Source of the DNA: Candidatus Zhuqueibacterota bacterium
Lineage (GTDB): Bacteria; Zhuqueibacterota; Zhuqueibacteria; Residuimicrobiales; Oceaniaggregativiventaceae
Length of the DNA stretch: 43,215 nucleotides
NCBI GenBank assembly: GCA_014728085.1
Contig: WJMF01000166.1
Span: 1-43,215, forward strand
Direction of reading: 5' to 3'
A program made the position numbers and the translations under genes. The first letter of the stretch is position 1, and each line of letters begins with the position of its first letter. Shown piece after piece: positions 9,361-17,904 of this stretch. The notes under the pieces were generated by a model, which saw nothing but the letters and a program-made list of their open reading frames with translations, was not told the origin of the DNA and made no database searches.

Positions 9361-9688
9361 CAACGATTGGCCACCTCCTTGATTGTTTATGTTCATGTTT
9401 GTTAAAAAGCAAAGCGTGCCATATCAATTGAAAGAAAGGTGCTACGCACCGCGTTTGCGTAAATGAAGGACTGTTAATAAACGATATCGATGGGTGTAAC
9501 TCAGGTGCGTCGCACAGGTATAGGGGTTTGTTTTATTTTTTGTTTCTTCCCATACCACTGTCAGATTAAAAAGAATTGATAAAATGACTCTGTTTTCACA
9601 CCCCCTGGCCGCGTTGGAGCGAGCAATACCGAGAAAAGACTGTATTGATAACAACAAATGCCAAAGAACACAAAAACGGAATTGGATG
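9361..9688. other. intergenic region between ROK regulator and giant surface protein
   Basis: No convincing gene. Holds GGAGG at about 9374-9378 on the minus strand and two tiny palindromes, GGTGCTACGCACC (9438-9450) and GTGCGTCGCAC (9505-9515). A 71-codon minus frame (9442-9657) lacks a ribosome site and protein-like composition. Confidence 0.4.
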
Positions 9689-10939
9689 CTACGTTGACGG
9701 TTTTTTTTGGTGTTTGTTGTGGATTACCTTGGTGCCATAAATCGCCTGCAGGGCCAGGGAAATAGTGCCTTTGACGCCGGCCTGGTCTCTGAGCTCGCCG
9801 GCGACGATTTTCGTTTGCTGAAAGGGTATGTTCATCATCCCTTCCTTGACCAGACCGCGCACACCGGTAATGAGATAATCCGAATTTTCGCTGACGTGAC
9901 CGCTTAATACAATGACGCCGGCATTGACGGTTTTGATAAAAACAAGACAGATATTGGCCAGCAAAAAAATATATTCGTCGAAAATAGCTCTGACCAGCGG
10001 ATCCCCCTCTTCTGCGAGCTTGAAATAGGCCGCAAAATGCTGAAGGCTGTCCCGGTTCTCGGTACCGGGTTTGCCATTGGGCACATTTTCCATCAGCACC
10101 TGCAACAGGTGCTGTTCAGAGAGGATATCTCCGAGAAACTGCTGATCGGAATAGAGGTGTTTTACTTGTTTTTCATTGATGTAAAAGCCGTTGAGATTGA
10201 GATAGCCGATTTCCCCTGCGGTGCTGAACTCACCTCGAACGATTTTGCCGTTGACGAGCAAACCGGCACCAATGCCCTCGCCGATCCAGATACAGACGAC
10301 GTTGTTATAGCCCTGTCCGGCTCCCAGCAAACATTCGCCCAGAGTAATCGCATTGACATCGTTTTCGATAAAAACCGGTACGCCATATCTGTTGCGGAAT
10401 CGCGCTGTCAGAGGTAAATTGGCCCATCCCTTGAGAGTGTCTGCAAACGCCAGCTCGCCTTTATCATAATCGACAAACCCTGGCAGTCCGATGCCGAAAC
10501 TGATCAGCTTGTCCCTGCCAATGCCGGGGGCATCCAGCATCAGATCAACATTTTCGAACAATCGCGGCAACACATCATCCATGGCGGCACCGGCACGGTG
10601 CGGGATCTCTTTAATTTCAATTATTTCCGAACAGATATTGGCGAGCGCCACTCTGCTGTATTCACGACGGATCTCGACGCCGATGACATAACCGTTGTCC
10701 GCATTGATCTGCAGCAAGCGCGGACGCTTGCCGCCACGAAACGTGGATTCGCCCTTGCCGATTTCGACGATGAATCCGGATTCGATCAGGCGTCCGATAA
10801 TTTCCCATACGGTGACCTTGGAGATTCTAATGCGCCGGGCGATTTCGCTACGGGTCATCGGACCCTCTTCGCGGATGAGATTCAAGAGACGAATTTCGTT
10901 TTGTGTTTTTCGAAGCTGTTTTCCGGGATTGTTATTCAT
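9689..10939 (-). CDS. ROK-family transcriptional regulator without the zinc motif
   Basis: 416 residues. Winged helix-turn-helix at about 15-60 (PMTRSEIARRIRISKVTVWE), then the ROK sugar-kinase fold (about 80-400) with GFGIGLPGFVD-like phosphate region (148-157), ENDVNA (192-197) and the glycine-rich IGEGIGAGLLVNG (219-231). The usual zinc-binding CxCGxxGCxE motif is absent: after GEIGY (242-246, Tyr where the zinc-ligand His normally stands) the sequence runs into a Cys-free stretch. It is therefore probably a NagC/XylR-type repressor or activator that senses a sugar without zinc. It sits inside the minus-strand surface locus, between GHL10 and the giant DUF4623-like gene, and is the obvious local regulator. 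Shine-Dalgarno is weak. Confidence 0.88.
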   Translation of the reverse strand: MNNNPGKQLRKTQNEIRLLNLIREEGPMTRSEIARRIRISKVTVWEIIGRLIESGFIVEIGKGESTFRGGKRPRLLQINADNGYVIGVEIRREYSRVALANICSEIIEIKEIPHRAGAAMDDVLPRLFENVDLMLDAPGIGRDKLISFGIGLPGFVDYDKGELAFADTLKGWANLPLTARFRNRYGVPVFIENDVNAITLGECLLGAGQGYNNVVCIWIGEGIGAGLLVNGKIVRGEFSTAGEIGYLNLNGFYINEKQVKHLYSDQQFLGDILSEQHLLQVLMENVPNGKPGTENRDSLQHFAAYFKLAEEGDPLVRAIFDEYIFLLANICLVFIKTVNAGVIVLSGHVSENSDYLITGVRGLVKEGMMNIPFQQTKIVAGELRDQAGVKGTISLALQAIYGTKVIHNKHQKKPST

Positions 10940-10972
10940 TTGTCGGCTTTGTTAATAATCTTTTAACCTCAC

Positions 10973-11137
10973 CAAGTCGCCATGGCGCAAAGTTAAACCT
11001 GCATTCGAATTATGTTGTCTGTGGTAGCCAGTGGTCGTATATGTCTGAACTGCATTTGGCAATAAATGAAAAGTTCTGTATGATATCATTTCTTTATCGT
11101 TAATCACTTGGCGTCTTTGCATTTTTGTGTCAAGCTA
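10973..11137. repeat. dispersed intergenic inverted element, copy A
   Basis: The left end CCAAGTCGCCATGGCGCAAAG and the right end CTTGGCGTCTTTGC (about 11108-11121) followed by TTGTGTCAAG face each other across about 130 bases. The ends are diverged inverted copies of a 'CGCCAAGACGCAAAG'-like sequence. Similar ends recur at 15105, 25081 and, in variant forms, 27009 and 31775. Confidence 0.45.
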
Positions 11138-11138
11138 T

Positions 11139-13022
11139 TTATCTGACCAACAACATCTTGCGCGTCTCAGATCGGGTACCGACCTGCAATGTGTAAAAAT
11201 AAACGCCGCTGGCGATGTCGGTGGCGTTTAACACTGCGGTATAACACCCAGCCTGCCTGTGTGCATCCACCAGCGTTGTGATGATGTTACCGGTAATATC
11301 AACGACCCTCAACCGAACGTGCCCGGGTGCATCGAGTGTAAAGCGAATCGTTGTTGCCGGATTAAACGGATTTGGAAAATTCTGCTCCAGTGAAAAACCG
11401 AGTGCCTGGTTCAGTTTACTCTTTTTTTTTACCATGGAGACGAACCGTTGCGGCCGGTTGCTGTTCAGGATCATCAGAGCATCAGCAAACAAAATGTGAC
11501 TGCCGCGATCAGCATTCGTCAGGCGTACAATTCGCTGTTTCTTTCCTTTTTCCAGAGCATAATCGCCGATCTTGTGCCAGCCGGAATGACCCTTGATGCT
11601 CTGATCGATCAATATGGTATCCACCCCGCTTTTATGGAATATCTGATATGGTGCAGCGGGTTGCGCGTTCCAGTGATAGATATTATAACAATACATTTCA
11701 TACAGTCCGCTTTTGGGAATATCGGCTGTGTATTCAATCCACTCTTCCGTCTGTGTGTTGGTGTAGATACATCCCTGTTCAAAACCATTGATCGCCGTAT
11801 ATTCCGACCAGCCACTGGATTTACTGACCATCGAATCCTCTTCATTGATAATGATGGCTGGTCGCCGCCAATCCGCTGTGCGGTCGGGCACCAGAGCCGG
11901 TTCCTGATAGACCTCATTCTTCAGTGCCGGCAGGTCATCGGCCAGAGTATCATAAAACCAGATCACATGTCCGCGCAAACCGCGGTTGCGGGTGGTTTTA
12001 ATCTTGGAGATGATATGGCTGGTTGGTACGAGGTAATTATTGGCGATGGTCGTCAGGCCGGGATAGAATTTCGATTTATCATTGACATAGCCGAGCTGAA
12101 CAGTAAGGTCCGAGCTGTATTGGGCCGCGGACGAGCGATAAACCTGGGGCGAGACAAAATCGAGGTGACCTTCGTTGATCCAGGGACGCCAGTCCTGGCA
12201 GAAATTGTCATAACCATACGAGTAGACGATCGGTGCATTGGAAACAAAAACTTCAGGCCGGACGCTTTTTATGGTGTCGTAAACAGCTGCGACATACTCG
12301 GTCAGTTTGTCGGCACGCCAGCGCATCCAGTCCCTGTTGTAGATGGTCTGTGGCGGCGGGTTGCCATTGTGCTCAGACTTGAACAAGTGCACGGTCGCCG
12401 AATCATAACCGCAATCAAGCTCGGGATAGCGAATGCGGTCCAACTCGATGCCGTCGACGTCATAATTTTCAATAATTTCCAGGCAAAGGTCGGTGAGAAA
12501 TTGCTGTGCCTGCGGATTGCAGTGGCTGAGCCAGCGATATTGATATGGCCCGTTGAACAAAACCGAACCGTTGCGTTTTTTGGCAAACCATTCCGGATGG
12601 ACCCGATAGAGATGGTCAATGTTACCCTGACAGGCGACAAAGCCATACTCAAGCCAGGCTTCCACATGCAGTCCGTTGCGGTGTCCCTCGGCGATAAATT
12701 CGGCCAGCAGGTCGCGACCTTGTTCGAGCGCCGGATCGGTCCACAAACCGGTGAGGTCGTGAAATACCTTGCTGCGAAAGTACGGGTAACCGAACCGCCA
12801 GACATCGACGTAAACCGTATTCATGTTATGAGCCGCCACATCATCCATTATCTCGATGATCTGCGCTTTGGACGGTACATTCGAACCGGCCCAGGCAACC
12901 CAAACGCCGCGCAGTTCGCTCTCTTGCGAACGACAGCTCAGCGGCACAAAAAACACTGTAAACAGAAACAAGAATGTGATGATTTTAAAAAGCCGATAAA
13001 CACGTTTATGTCTGTTTTTCAT
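11139..13022 (-). CDS. GHL10-type glycoside hydrolase with golvesin-like and type IX sorting domains
   Basis: 627 residues. Signal region 1-30 ends VPLSC, so it could be a lipobox or an ordinary signal peptide. The GHL10 (glycosyl-hydrolase-like 10) TIM barrel spans about 35-365: ELRGVWVAWAG (36-46), AEGHRNGLHVEAWLEYG (111-127), HPEWFAK, and DGIELDRIRYPE (190-201) holding the likely catalytic acidic residues. A golvesin/xanthan-lyase-like beta domain follows (about 385-520), then the sorting domain (about 545-627: NFPNPFNPATTIRF, ASGVYFYTLQVG, KMLLVR). Export and surface attachment follow from the ends; cleavage of a peptidoglycan-like or other polysaccharide is the family expectation, exact substrate unknown. 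Upstream gap to the next gene is 89 bases. A catalytically gutted relative lies at 29346. Confidence 0.88.
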   Translation of the reverse strand: MKNRHKRVYRLFKIITFLFLFTVFFVPLSCRSQESELRGVWVAWAGSNVPSKAQIIEIMDDVAAHNMNTVYVDVWRFGYPYFRSKVFHDLTGLWTDPALEQGRDLLAEFIAEGHRNGLHVEAWLEYGFVACQGNIDHLYRVHPEWFAKKRNGSVLFNGPYQYRWLSHCNPQAQQFLTDLCLEIIENYDVDGIELDRIRYPELDCGYDSATVHLFKSEHNGNPPPQTIYNRDWMRWRADKLTEYVAAVYDTIKSVRPEVFVSNAPIVYSYGYDNFCQDWRPWINEGHLDFVSPQVYRSSAAQYSSDLTVQLGYVNDKSKFYPGLTTIANNYLVPTSHIISKIKTTRNRGLRGHVIWFYDTLADDLPALKNEVYQEPALVPDRTADWRRPAIIINEEDSMVSKSSGWSEYTAINGFEQGCIYTNTQTEEWIEYTADIPKSGLYEMYCYNIYHWNAQPAAPYQIFHKSGVDTILIDQSIKGHSGWHKIGDYALEKGKKQRIVRLTNADRGSHILFADALMILNSNRPQRFVSMVKKKSKLNQALGFSLEQNFPNPFNPATTIRFTLDAPGHVRLRVVDITGNIITTLVDAHRQAGCYTAVLNATDIASGVYFYTLQVGTRSETRKMLLVR

Positions 13023-13111
13023 AGATTAAAAATAACCCTTTCCGAATTCCTGCCCGTGCAGGAAGAGTACAAAAGAAATCGATTTTGTTGTATTGACAGT
13101 CATACAGTATT

Positions 13112-15076
13112 CTATTTCATCAAAATCATTTTATCTACCGAGACCTCCCTCCTGTCCACGATCAGCTTGTAAAAATAGACACCGCTGCTGAGGTGTTCTG
13201 CGTTAAAGGTCAGCTTGTGACTGCCGGCTTTTTTCTTCTGATCGACCAGCGTCTCGACCAAACGGCCGGTGACATCGTATATGCGCAGTTTGGCGTGTCC
13301 CGGTTTTGCCATATCAAAGCGTATCGTTGTTCGCGGGTTGAAAGGATTGGGATAGTTTTGCCAGAGACGACAGGATTGAATCACCTGTACCGGCGTTGCT
13401 TTGACCGCTGAGGTTGACGCCGTCCTGATTTGTACCCTGTCCGTGTCTGTCGGAAATATACCTCTGCCGAAACTGTCGGCATAAAAGTAATGGCTAAAGC
13501 TGACGCCGTTGCCGAGCGGATTGACATCGGGAAAAGCACAGAGCACCTCGCCGGAGGCGGTTTTTTTCGTCACATATGCCATCATGCCGATGGCGGTAAA
13601 GGCATCGCCGATACCGGGACTGTTTTTGATCGCCGCCAGCTCGGCCAGTTTGTCTTCGCCTTCATCCGCATAGGCCAGGGCGCCCTGGTTGGCCATGTTA
13701 CCATCGAACAAATTTTCTATCCAGGAGGAGCCGTCCCATTTGTAAATGCTGCCGATCATATAATCGGGCTGGTTCCAGGGTTCCACCATATAGACCACAT
13801 CTGCTTTAAACGGCAAGGCAGCTATGCCACCCGCCTTTTCCGGAGGGGTCGTCGATCCGGCGTCGCTGTCAGGGTCGAGATCGAATGCGACATACATGCG
13901 ATTGGATTCAGCGGGATCGATCAGGGTATGGCCGCTGATACCGGCAAAAACCTTACCCTCGGACCAGGTCAAGTACATGTTGCGCTCATTACTGCAACCA
14001 ACGTGGTCAGTGGGAAAGAAATCATTGCTGCCATCGACGCTGATCGTCAGGCTATCCTCGCGGGGTGTCGAGGCTTTGAGCAGTGAATCCATGCTCATGG
14101 AGGTGACGCTGTTATAGCCGAATACCGATATGATGGAATGTCGTTTGCTGTCATAGTCCAGATCGACGGTGGCGTTGATATTGTTGATAAAGGTATTGCC
14201 TTCATAGAGGACATTGACGGAATCGCTGTTGTTGCCAAAGTAATCAAAGGTTATGGTGCCGAGTTCATCTTCAAAATACCTGGCGGTACGTATCGACAGC
14301 CCCCAACTGTTGGCGACGGTTACCAGGTTATAATCCCCTAAACGTAAATGTATAATGCTACTCGTACCGCCGGCGGATGCAAGGCTATCCGGTACCACTG
14401 CGATCACGGTTCCGTCGTTGTTGACCAACTGCGGCGGTGGCGAACCGGCATCGGCACCATTGATCCAGAGCTTTCCCCCGGCCGATACCGGAGAGATGCC
14501 ATGACGGGCGGCGCCGGGTTGCGGCAGCGGAATCGGCGTCATTTTTGTCAACATGGCGCCTCCTTCATCTTTCATCACCGCCAGGGTCGCATTTCCCATC
14601 CCGGAGACATATACGTATTTTTCATCGCCGCTGCCGACCGCCGCCAGGGCGTCGCCATAGCGTTCACCATCGAGGGCATCGTCGAATACCAGCTCGGGAG
14701 AAGCCATTTCATTGACATAGCGGTAAACTTTGAGCGTCGAGCCGGGTGAATATTGCGGTGCCGACAGGTTACAGACATAGATGGTACCATCCTTCGCCAC
14801 ATCGACCATGTTAATGGGATAGGTGCCGCCGCTGACGATGCCGGTATCCAGTTTTCCCAGCGAGTCGCCGGTTGCCGCATTTAGAATAATCACATCAGTG
14901 CCGTATTTGCGCGTTGCCACCAGCACATGATCGGTGCTGCGATTGTAGGCAATGCTGCGGGTGACATCGTTACCCGGATTCATCACCGCATAATTGGCCC
15001 AGTTTAAGGGATATTGAGCGGCAACCATGCTGCTGCCGATAATCAACAGACACAAAAAAAGTCGTATTTTATTCAT
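13112..15076 (-). CDS. type IX-secreted DUF4623-like protein
   Basis: 654 residues. Signal peptide about 1-20 (IIGSSMVAAQ). One DUF4623-like module homologous to those in the 1453-residue protein: NWANYAVMNPGND, TRSIAYNRSTDHVLVATR (39-56), ILNAATGDSLGKLDTG (64-79), and DGTIYVCNL. A further beta region (about 350-560) is followed by the sorting domain (about 575-654: NYPNPFNPRTTIRFDM, SSGVYFYKLIVD, KMILMK). The ATG at 15076 has a good GGAGGA site 6 bases away. It is followed by GHL10 in the same orientation, so binding protein and hydrolase may be co-expressed. Predicted cell-surface beta-propeller-like binding protein; ligand unknown. Confidence 0.85.
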   Translation of the reverse strand: MNKIRLFLCLLIIGSSMVAAQYPLNWANYAVMNPGNDVTRSIAYNRSTDHVLVATRKYGTDVIILNAATGDSLGKLDTGIVSGGTYPINMVDVAKDGTIYVCNLSAPQYSPGSTLKVYRYVNEMASPELVFDDALDGERYGDALAAVGSGDEKYVYVSGMGNATLAVMKDEGGAMLTKMTPIPLPQPGAARHGISPVSAGGKLWINGADAGSPPPQLVNNDGTVIAVVPDSLASAGGTSSIIHLRLGDYNLVTVANSWGLSIRTARYFEDELGTITFDYFGNNSDSVNVLYEGNTFINNINATVDLDYDSKRHSIISVFGYNSVTSMSMDSLLKASTPREDSLTISVDGSNDFFPTDHVGCSNERNMYLTWSEGKVFAGISGHTLIDPAESNRMYVAFDLDPDSDAGSTTPPEKAGGIAALPFKADVVYMVEPWNQPDYMIGSIYKWDGSSWIENLFDGNMANQGALAYADEGEDKLAELAAIKNSPGIGDAFTAIGMMAYVTKKTASGEVLCAFPDVNPLGNGVSFSHYFYADSFGRGIFPTDTDRVQIRTASTSAVKATPVQVIQSCRLWQNYPNPFNPRTTIRFDMAKPGHAKLRIYDVTGRLVETLVDQKKKAGSHKLTFNAEHLSSGVYFYKLIVDRREVSVDKMILMK

Positions 15077-15104
15077 TTACTATCCTCCGAAATTTTTAAA
15101 AATC

Positions 15105-15187
15105 TATCAAGTCGCCGGGACGCAAAGAGAAACGGTTGCACGAAAATATCGGTCGTCACCTGAAAGATTTGCTTTGCGTGAGACAAA
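15105..15187. repeat. dispersed intergenic inverted element, copy B (short)
   Basis: CAAGTCGCCGGGACGCAAAG on the left and GCTTTGCGTGAGAC on the right, inverted and about 60 bases apart. Ends match copy A at 10973. Confidence 0.4.
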
Positions 15188-15841
15188 TTAAAAATGATAT
15201 CGAATTCCCAGCGACAGGTTGAGTGTCTGAAATCCGGAAACACCTTCCAACTCGATATTGGGCTGCATGGTCGGCCACAGATCGCCGACGATGAAGCGAT
15301 AGTACCCCAGCACATCAACGGCGAGCATGGATGAGAGGCGAATTTCTATGCCGATTCCGGTACGGAATCCCCAATTGGTCGCTGTCAGTTCTTTAGCGTC
15401 GATGTGCGGCACAAACGGGGTGACGCTGGAATCCGCCTCTATCTCGCCGCGTTTTCCTTTCCAGTGATAGAGCCCGGCGGCGATATTGAGATAGGGGCGG
15501 AGATGCTTTGTTTTAGCAATCGCATAGCGTCCGCTAACCAACAGTTCATAATGCTCCAGCAACAGCTCGATTTTGCCTGCCGGGTACCCGGACAGGTTTT
15601 CATGGTCAAAACGGTTGTACGAAACGATACCGCCGATAAACCATTGGTCGTTGTACTGCTGTCCGGCCGACACCTCGGCGCTCATGGCGGATTGAAACCA
15701 GTCAGACAGCCCGCCAACAGGACGGGAATAGGTACTTGCAGCACCGATCGCCCAGTCACCAACAAGCTGACCCCTGCCTGCCGAAGGTATGATTATTAAA
15801 AATCCAAAAAAAAGGATTATCCATCGATAGCTAAACCGCAT
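15188..15841 (-). CDS. outer-membrane beta-barrel protein
   Basis: 217 residues from the ATG at 15841, chosen because GGAGAGG precedes it by 4 bases and a clean signal peptide follows (MRFSYRWIILFFGFLIIIPS, cleavage near GRGQ). A frame continues upstream to 15952 but adds a non-signal extension. The mature protein is built of alternating beta strands (WFIGGIVSYNRF, LRPYLNIAAGLYHW, NWGFRTGIGIEIRLS) and ends in an aromatic terminal strand LSLGIRYHF, the BAM-recognised C-terminal Phe. Small eight-strand barrel, OmpA/OmpW-like by shape only. It lies within the surface locus, 3' of the other barrel; function unknown. Confidence 0.75.
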   Translation of the reverse strand: MRFSYRWIILFFGFLIIIPSAGRGQLVGDWAIGAASTYSRPVGGLSDWFQSAMSAEVSAGQQYNDQWFIGGIVSYNRFDHENLSGYPAGKIELLLEHYELLVSGRYAIAKTKHLRPYLNIAAGLYHWKGKRGEIEADSSVTPFVPHIDAKELTATNWGFRTGIGIEIRLSSMLAVDVLGYYRFIVGDLWPTMQPNIELEGVSGFQTLNLSLGIRYHF

Positions 15842-16113
15842 CAAACCTCTCCAACTAAACATTTTCAAAGGTTTCCGAAACAATGAAAAACCGTTACCAT
15901 AATTATATTTTATTACCTCCAACGCCGGGACCGCTGAGAGTGTTGAATTCATTATTCAAGATCTCTGTACAGGTACAGATCGTGTCAGTAGAACAAAAAC
16001 TTGCACTAAATATTGAAAGGTATTTACTTTTATTTTACTCTTTTCGACTCGACTTTTTTTCTCTGCGTTCAGATCCTTTGCGGTTTTATCATTTTAAAAC
16101 TGCAGAGAAGATA

Positions 16114-16926
16114 CTAATATTTAAACACCAACCCGGTGGTGATTAATGCCTTTGATTTAATCGGAAACCACTTGATCCCATCCTCTGATAACCCGATACC
16201 GAGGAGCGAATCGCGATTGAGGTAATACAAATAATGAACGCCCATGGCCAGATCGATCGAGGGTCTTAAAGTCACTTTTATTCCCATATAGGGTGACGCA
16301 AATAACTTTGCTCCCTTTTTGGGCGGGGCAAAGTGCGTCAGATCGTATTCGAAATCATAATCGAATTTTCCCGTCGAGAGGCTGTCCAGTTTAAAACGCT
16401 TGGTCCAGTGCTCCTGCATGTGCAGCTGCCGGGTAAAAAGACTAAAACCGGCGTCCATACCGGCATACAGTGAAATCGATTTATAGAGCGGCAGGGTGTA
16501 TGCAAATCCGGCAAAAAGGCGCAACTCTTCAAGTCGTTGTGTCGGATTGAATCGGGCTGAATAGATGCTGTCGGTACTGGTATAGGACAGCGTTTTATTG
16601 ACAATTTCCGCGTCGGTTCCGGGCAGGAAATCGATGTAGGTATCCTCCCAATACTGCCACTCCCATTCATCCAGAACATCTTCCTGGTTCAGTGCCATAT
16701 AGTCATAACTGAGTTTCAGATTAAAATCGAGACGATTCGACAGAATAAAACTCATCTGCGCGCCAACGCCGTATCCCTGTGCTTTGCCGGCTTTATAGAT
16801 TTCGGTTTGCGACTGCAGGGTGGGTCCGATGGTTATTTTCAGGGGTATATTTTGCGAAAAGAGCGGCAATCCCGAAATCAGAATCGCTCCGGTAACAGCA
16901 AGGATGCATAACCGTTTCAATTCCAT
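16114..16926 (-). CDS. outer-membrane beta-barrel protein
   Basis: 270 residues. Signal peptide 1-25 (AILISGLPLFSQ). Repeated amphipathic strands (GYGVGAQMSFIL, DFNLKLSYDYMAL, ELRLFAGFAYTLPL, SISLYAGMDAGFSLF, SIDLAMGVHYLYYL) and a C-terminal ITTGLVFKY strand indicate a porin-like barrel. The start codon directly abuts the stop of the PorV-like gene, so the two are translationally linked in one operon with the type IX-sorted protein at 17905. May be a partner barrel of the secretion or uptake complex; no enzymatic motif. Confidence 0.75.
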   Translation of the reverse strand: MELKRLCILAVTGAILISGLPLFSQNIPLKITIGPTLQSQTEIYKAGKAQGYGVGAQMSFILSNRLDFNLKLSYDYMALNQEDVLDEWEWQYWEDTYIDFLPGTDAEIVNKTLSYTSTDSIYSARFNPTQRLEELRLFAGFAYTLPLYKSISLYAGMDAGFSLFTRQLHMQEHWTKRFKLDSLSTGKFDYDFEYDLTHFAPPKKGAKLFASPYMGIKVTLRPSIDLAMGVHYLYYLNRDSLLGIGLSEDGIKWFPIKSKALITTGLVFKY

Positions 16927-17889
16927 CTAAAACTCCATTGCCAGGGTATAGCGAACCGTGGCGTCGAGGCGTTCATGGTTCATATAGGCCATATCGAAAC
17001 CAAAGGCGGTACCGCTTATATCGAATCTCAAGCCGCCGCCGAGACAGAGACTCTCTTCATCGTAGCCGAATTTATAACCTGCCCTCAAAACCAGCACATG
17101 CCGGATAACACTTTCCATACCCAGATGAATGCGTTCATTGGCATCGCTGGGATGAATAGCTTCAGCGACGACCGTCACATGTGTGGGGGCATCATATGTA
17201 CCGTACACTTTAGCGGAAAGCCCCATCTTCAGGTGTTGCGGCATTTTGAATTTTTCTTCCGAGTATTTCGATTCCAGACCGAAATTCTGCAGAAAAGTAC
17301 CGATTCGTAAACTTTTAAAACCGGTATTGTAGAGGAAACCAATATCCGCAATCACATTATCAGCATGATAGACATCGATACTTTCCCGTACATATTTGAG
17401 GGTGGCACCAAAGGAAAATTTATCGGTTAAGGAGCGGGCATAGCTCATCCCCAGGGCGCAGGCGCCGGCGCTGAAGGTGCCGAGATCAATATACGAGCCG
17501 GTTTGATTGGCGGTTGGATTTTTCGTTTTTTCGATTTCGCCGAAATCAAAATAGATGGCTTGTATACCGACTGTGCCGATGAGCGGCAAATGATAGGTCA
17601 GAGCAAAAGCCTGATGTGAGGTTTCCACATACCAGTTTGCATACGACGCACTCAATGCCACGCGCTTTTGCTGCAAGGCGGTGAGGGCGGGGTTGACAAA
17701 GAGACCATCGGCGCCGGCATCCGTGGCGGTAATACCGGTCTCCCCCATCGCCTGAAAACGGGCGGTCACCGGCAGTTCCAGGAAGACAAATCCGGTGGTA
17801 CCGGTTTTTCTGAATTCCCGGGCATGGGCAAGGGAGTAGCAGGCGATGAGCAGGATTAGGGCGACAAGATATTTGTATTTTCTTTTCAT
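16927..17889 (-). CDS. PorV/UPF0164-family outer-membrane protein
   Basis: 320 residues. Signal peptide ends near AHA (about 23). The opening GTTGFVFLELPVTARFQAMG, then ATDAGADGLFVNPALTAL (55-72), is the hallmark of the PorV/PorQ family (14-strand FadL-like barrels that carry type IX cargo at the cell surface). Further strands LGMSYARSLTDKFSFGATLK and LRAGYKFGYDEESLCLGGGL fit the family. It is 15 bases after the type IX-sorted protein at 17905 and abuts the barrel at 16926. Inferred role: dedicated cargo shuttle or attachment factor for the locus's sorted proteins, rather than the housekeeping PorV. Confidence 0.85.
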   Translation of the reverse strand: MKRKYKYLVALILLIACYSLAHAREFRKTGTTGFVFLELPVTARFQAMGETGITATDAGADGLFVNPALTALQQKRVALSASYANWYVETSHQAFALTYHLPLIGTVGIQAIYFDFGEIEKTKNPTANQTGSYIDLGTFSAGACALGMSYARSLTDKFSFGATLKYVRESIDVYHADNVIADIGFLYNTGFKSLRIGTFLQNFGLESKYSEEKFKMPQHLKMGLSAKVYGTYDAPTHVTVVAEAIHPSDANERIHLGMESVIRHVLVLRAGYKFGYDEESLCLGGGLRFDISGTAFGFDMAYMNHERLDATVRYTLAMEF

Positions 17890-17904
17890 GTAGTAAATTC
17901 AGTT

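Noticed and set aside
9442-9657. 71-codon minus frame between ROK regulator and giant protein
   Set aside because: No ribosome site, low-quality composition, no motif.
11448-13172. 574-codon plus-strand frame opposite the GHL10 gene
   Set aside because: Antisense shadow: the minus-strand protein has clear domains, signal peptide and sorting domain; the plus frame has no recognisable motif or ribosome site.
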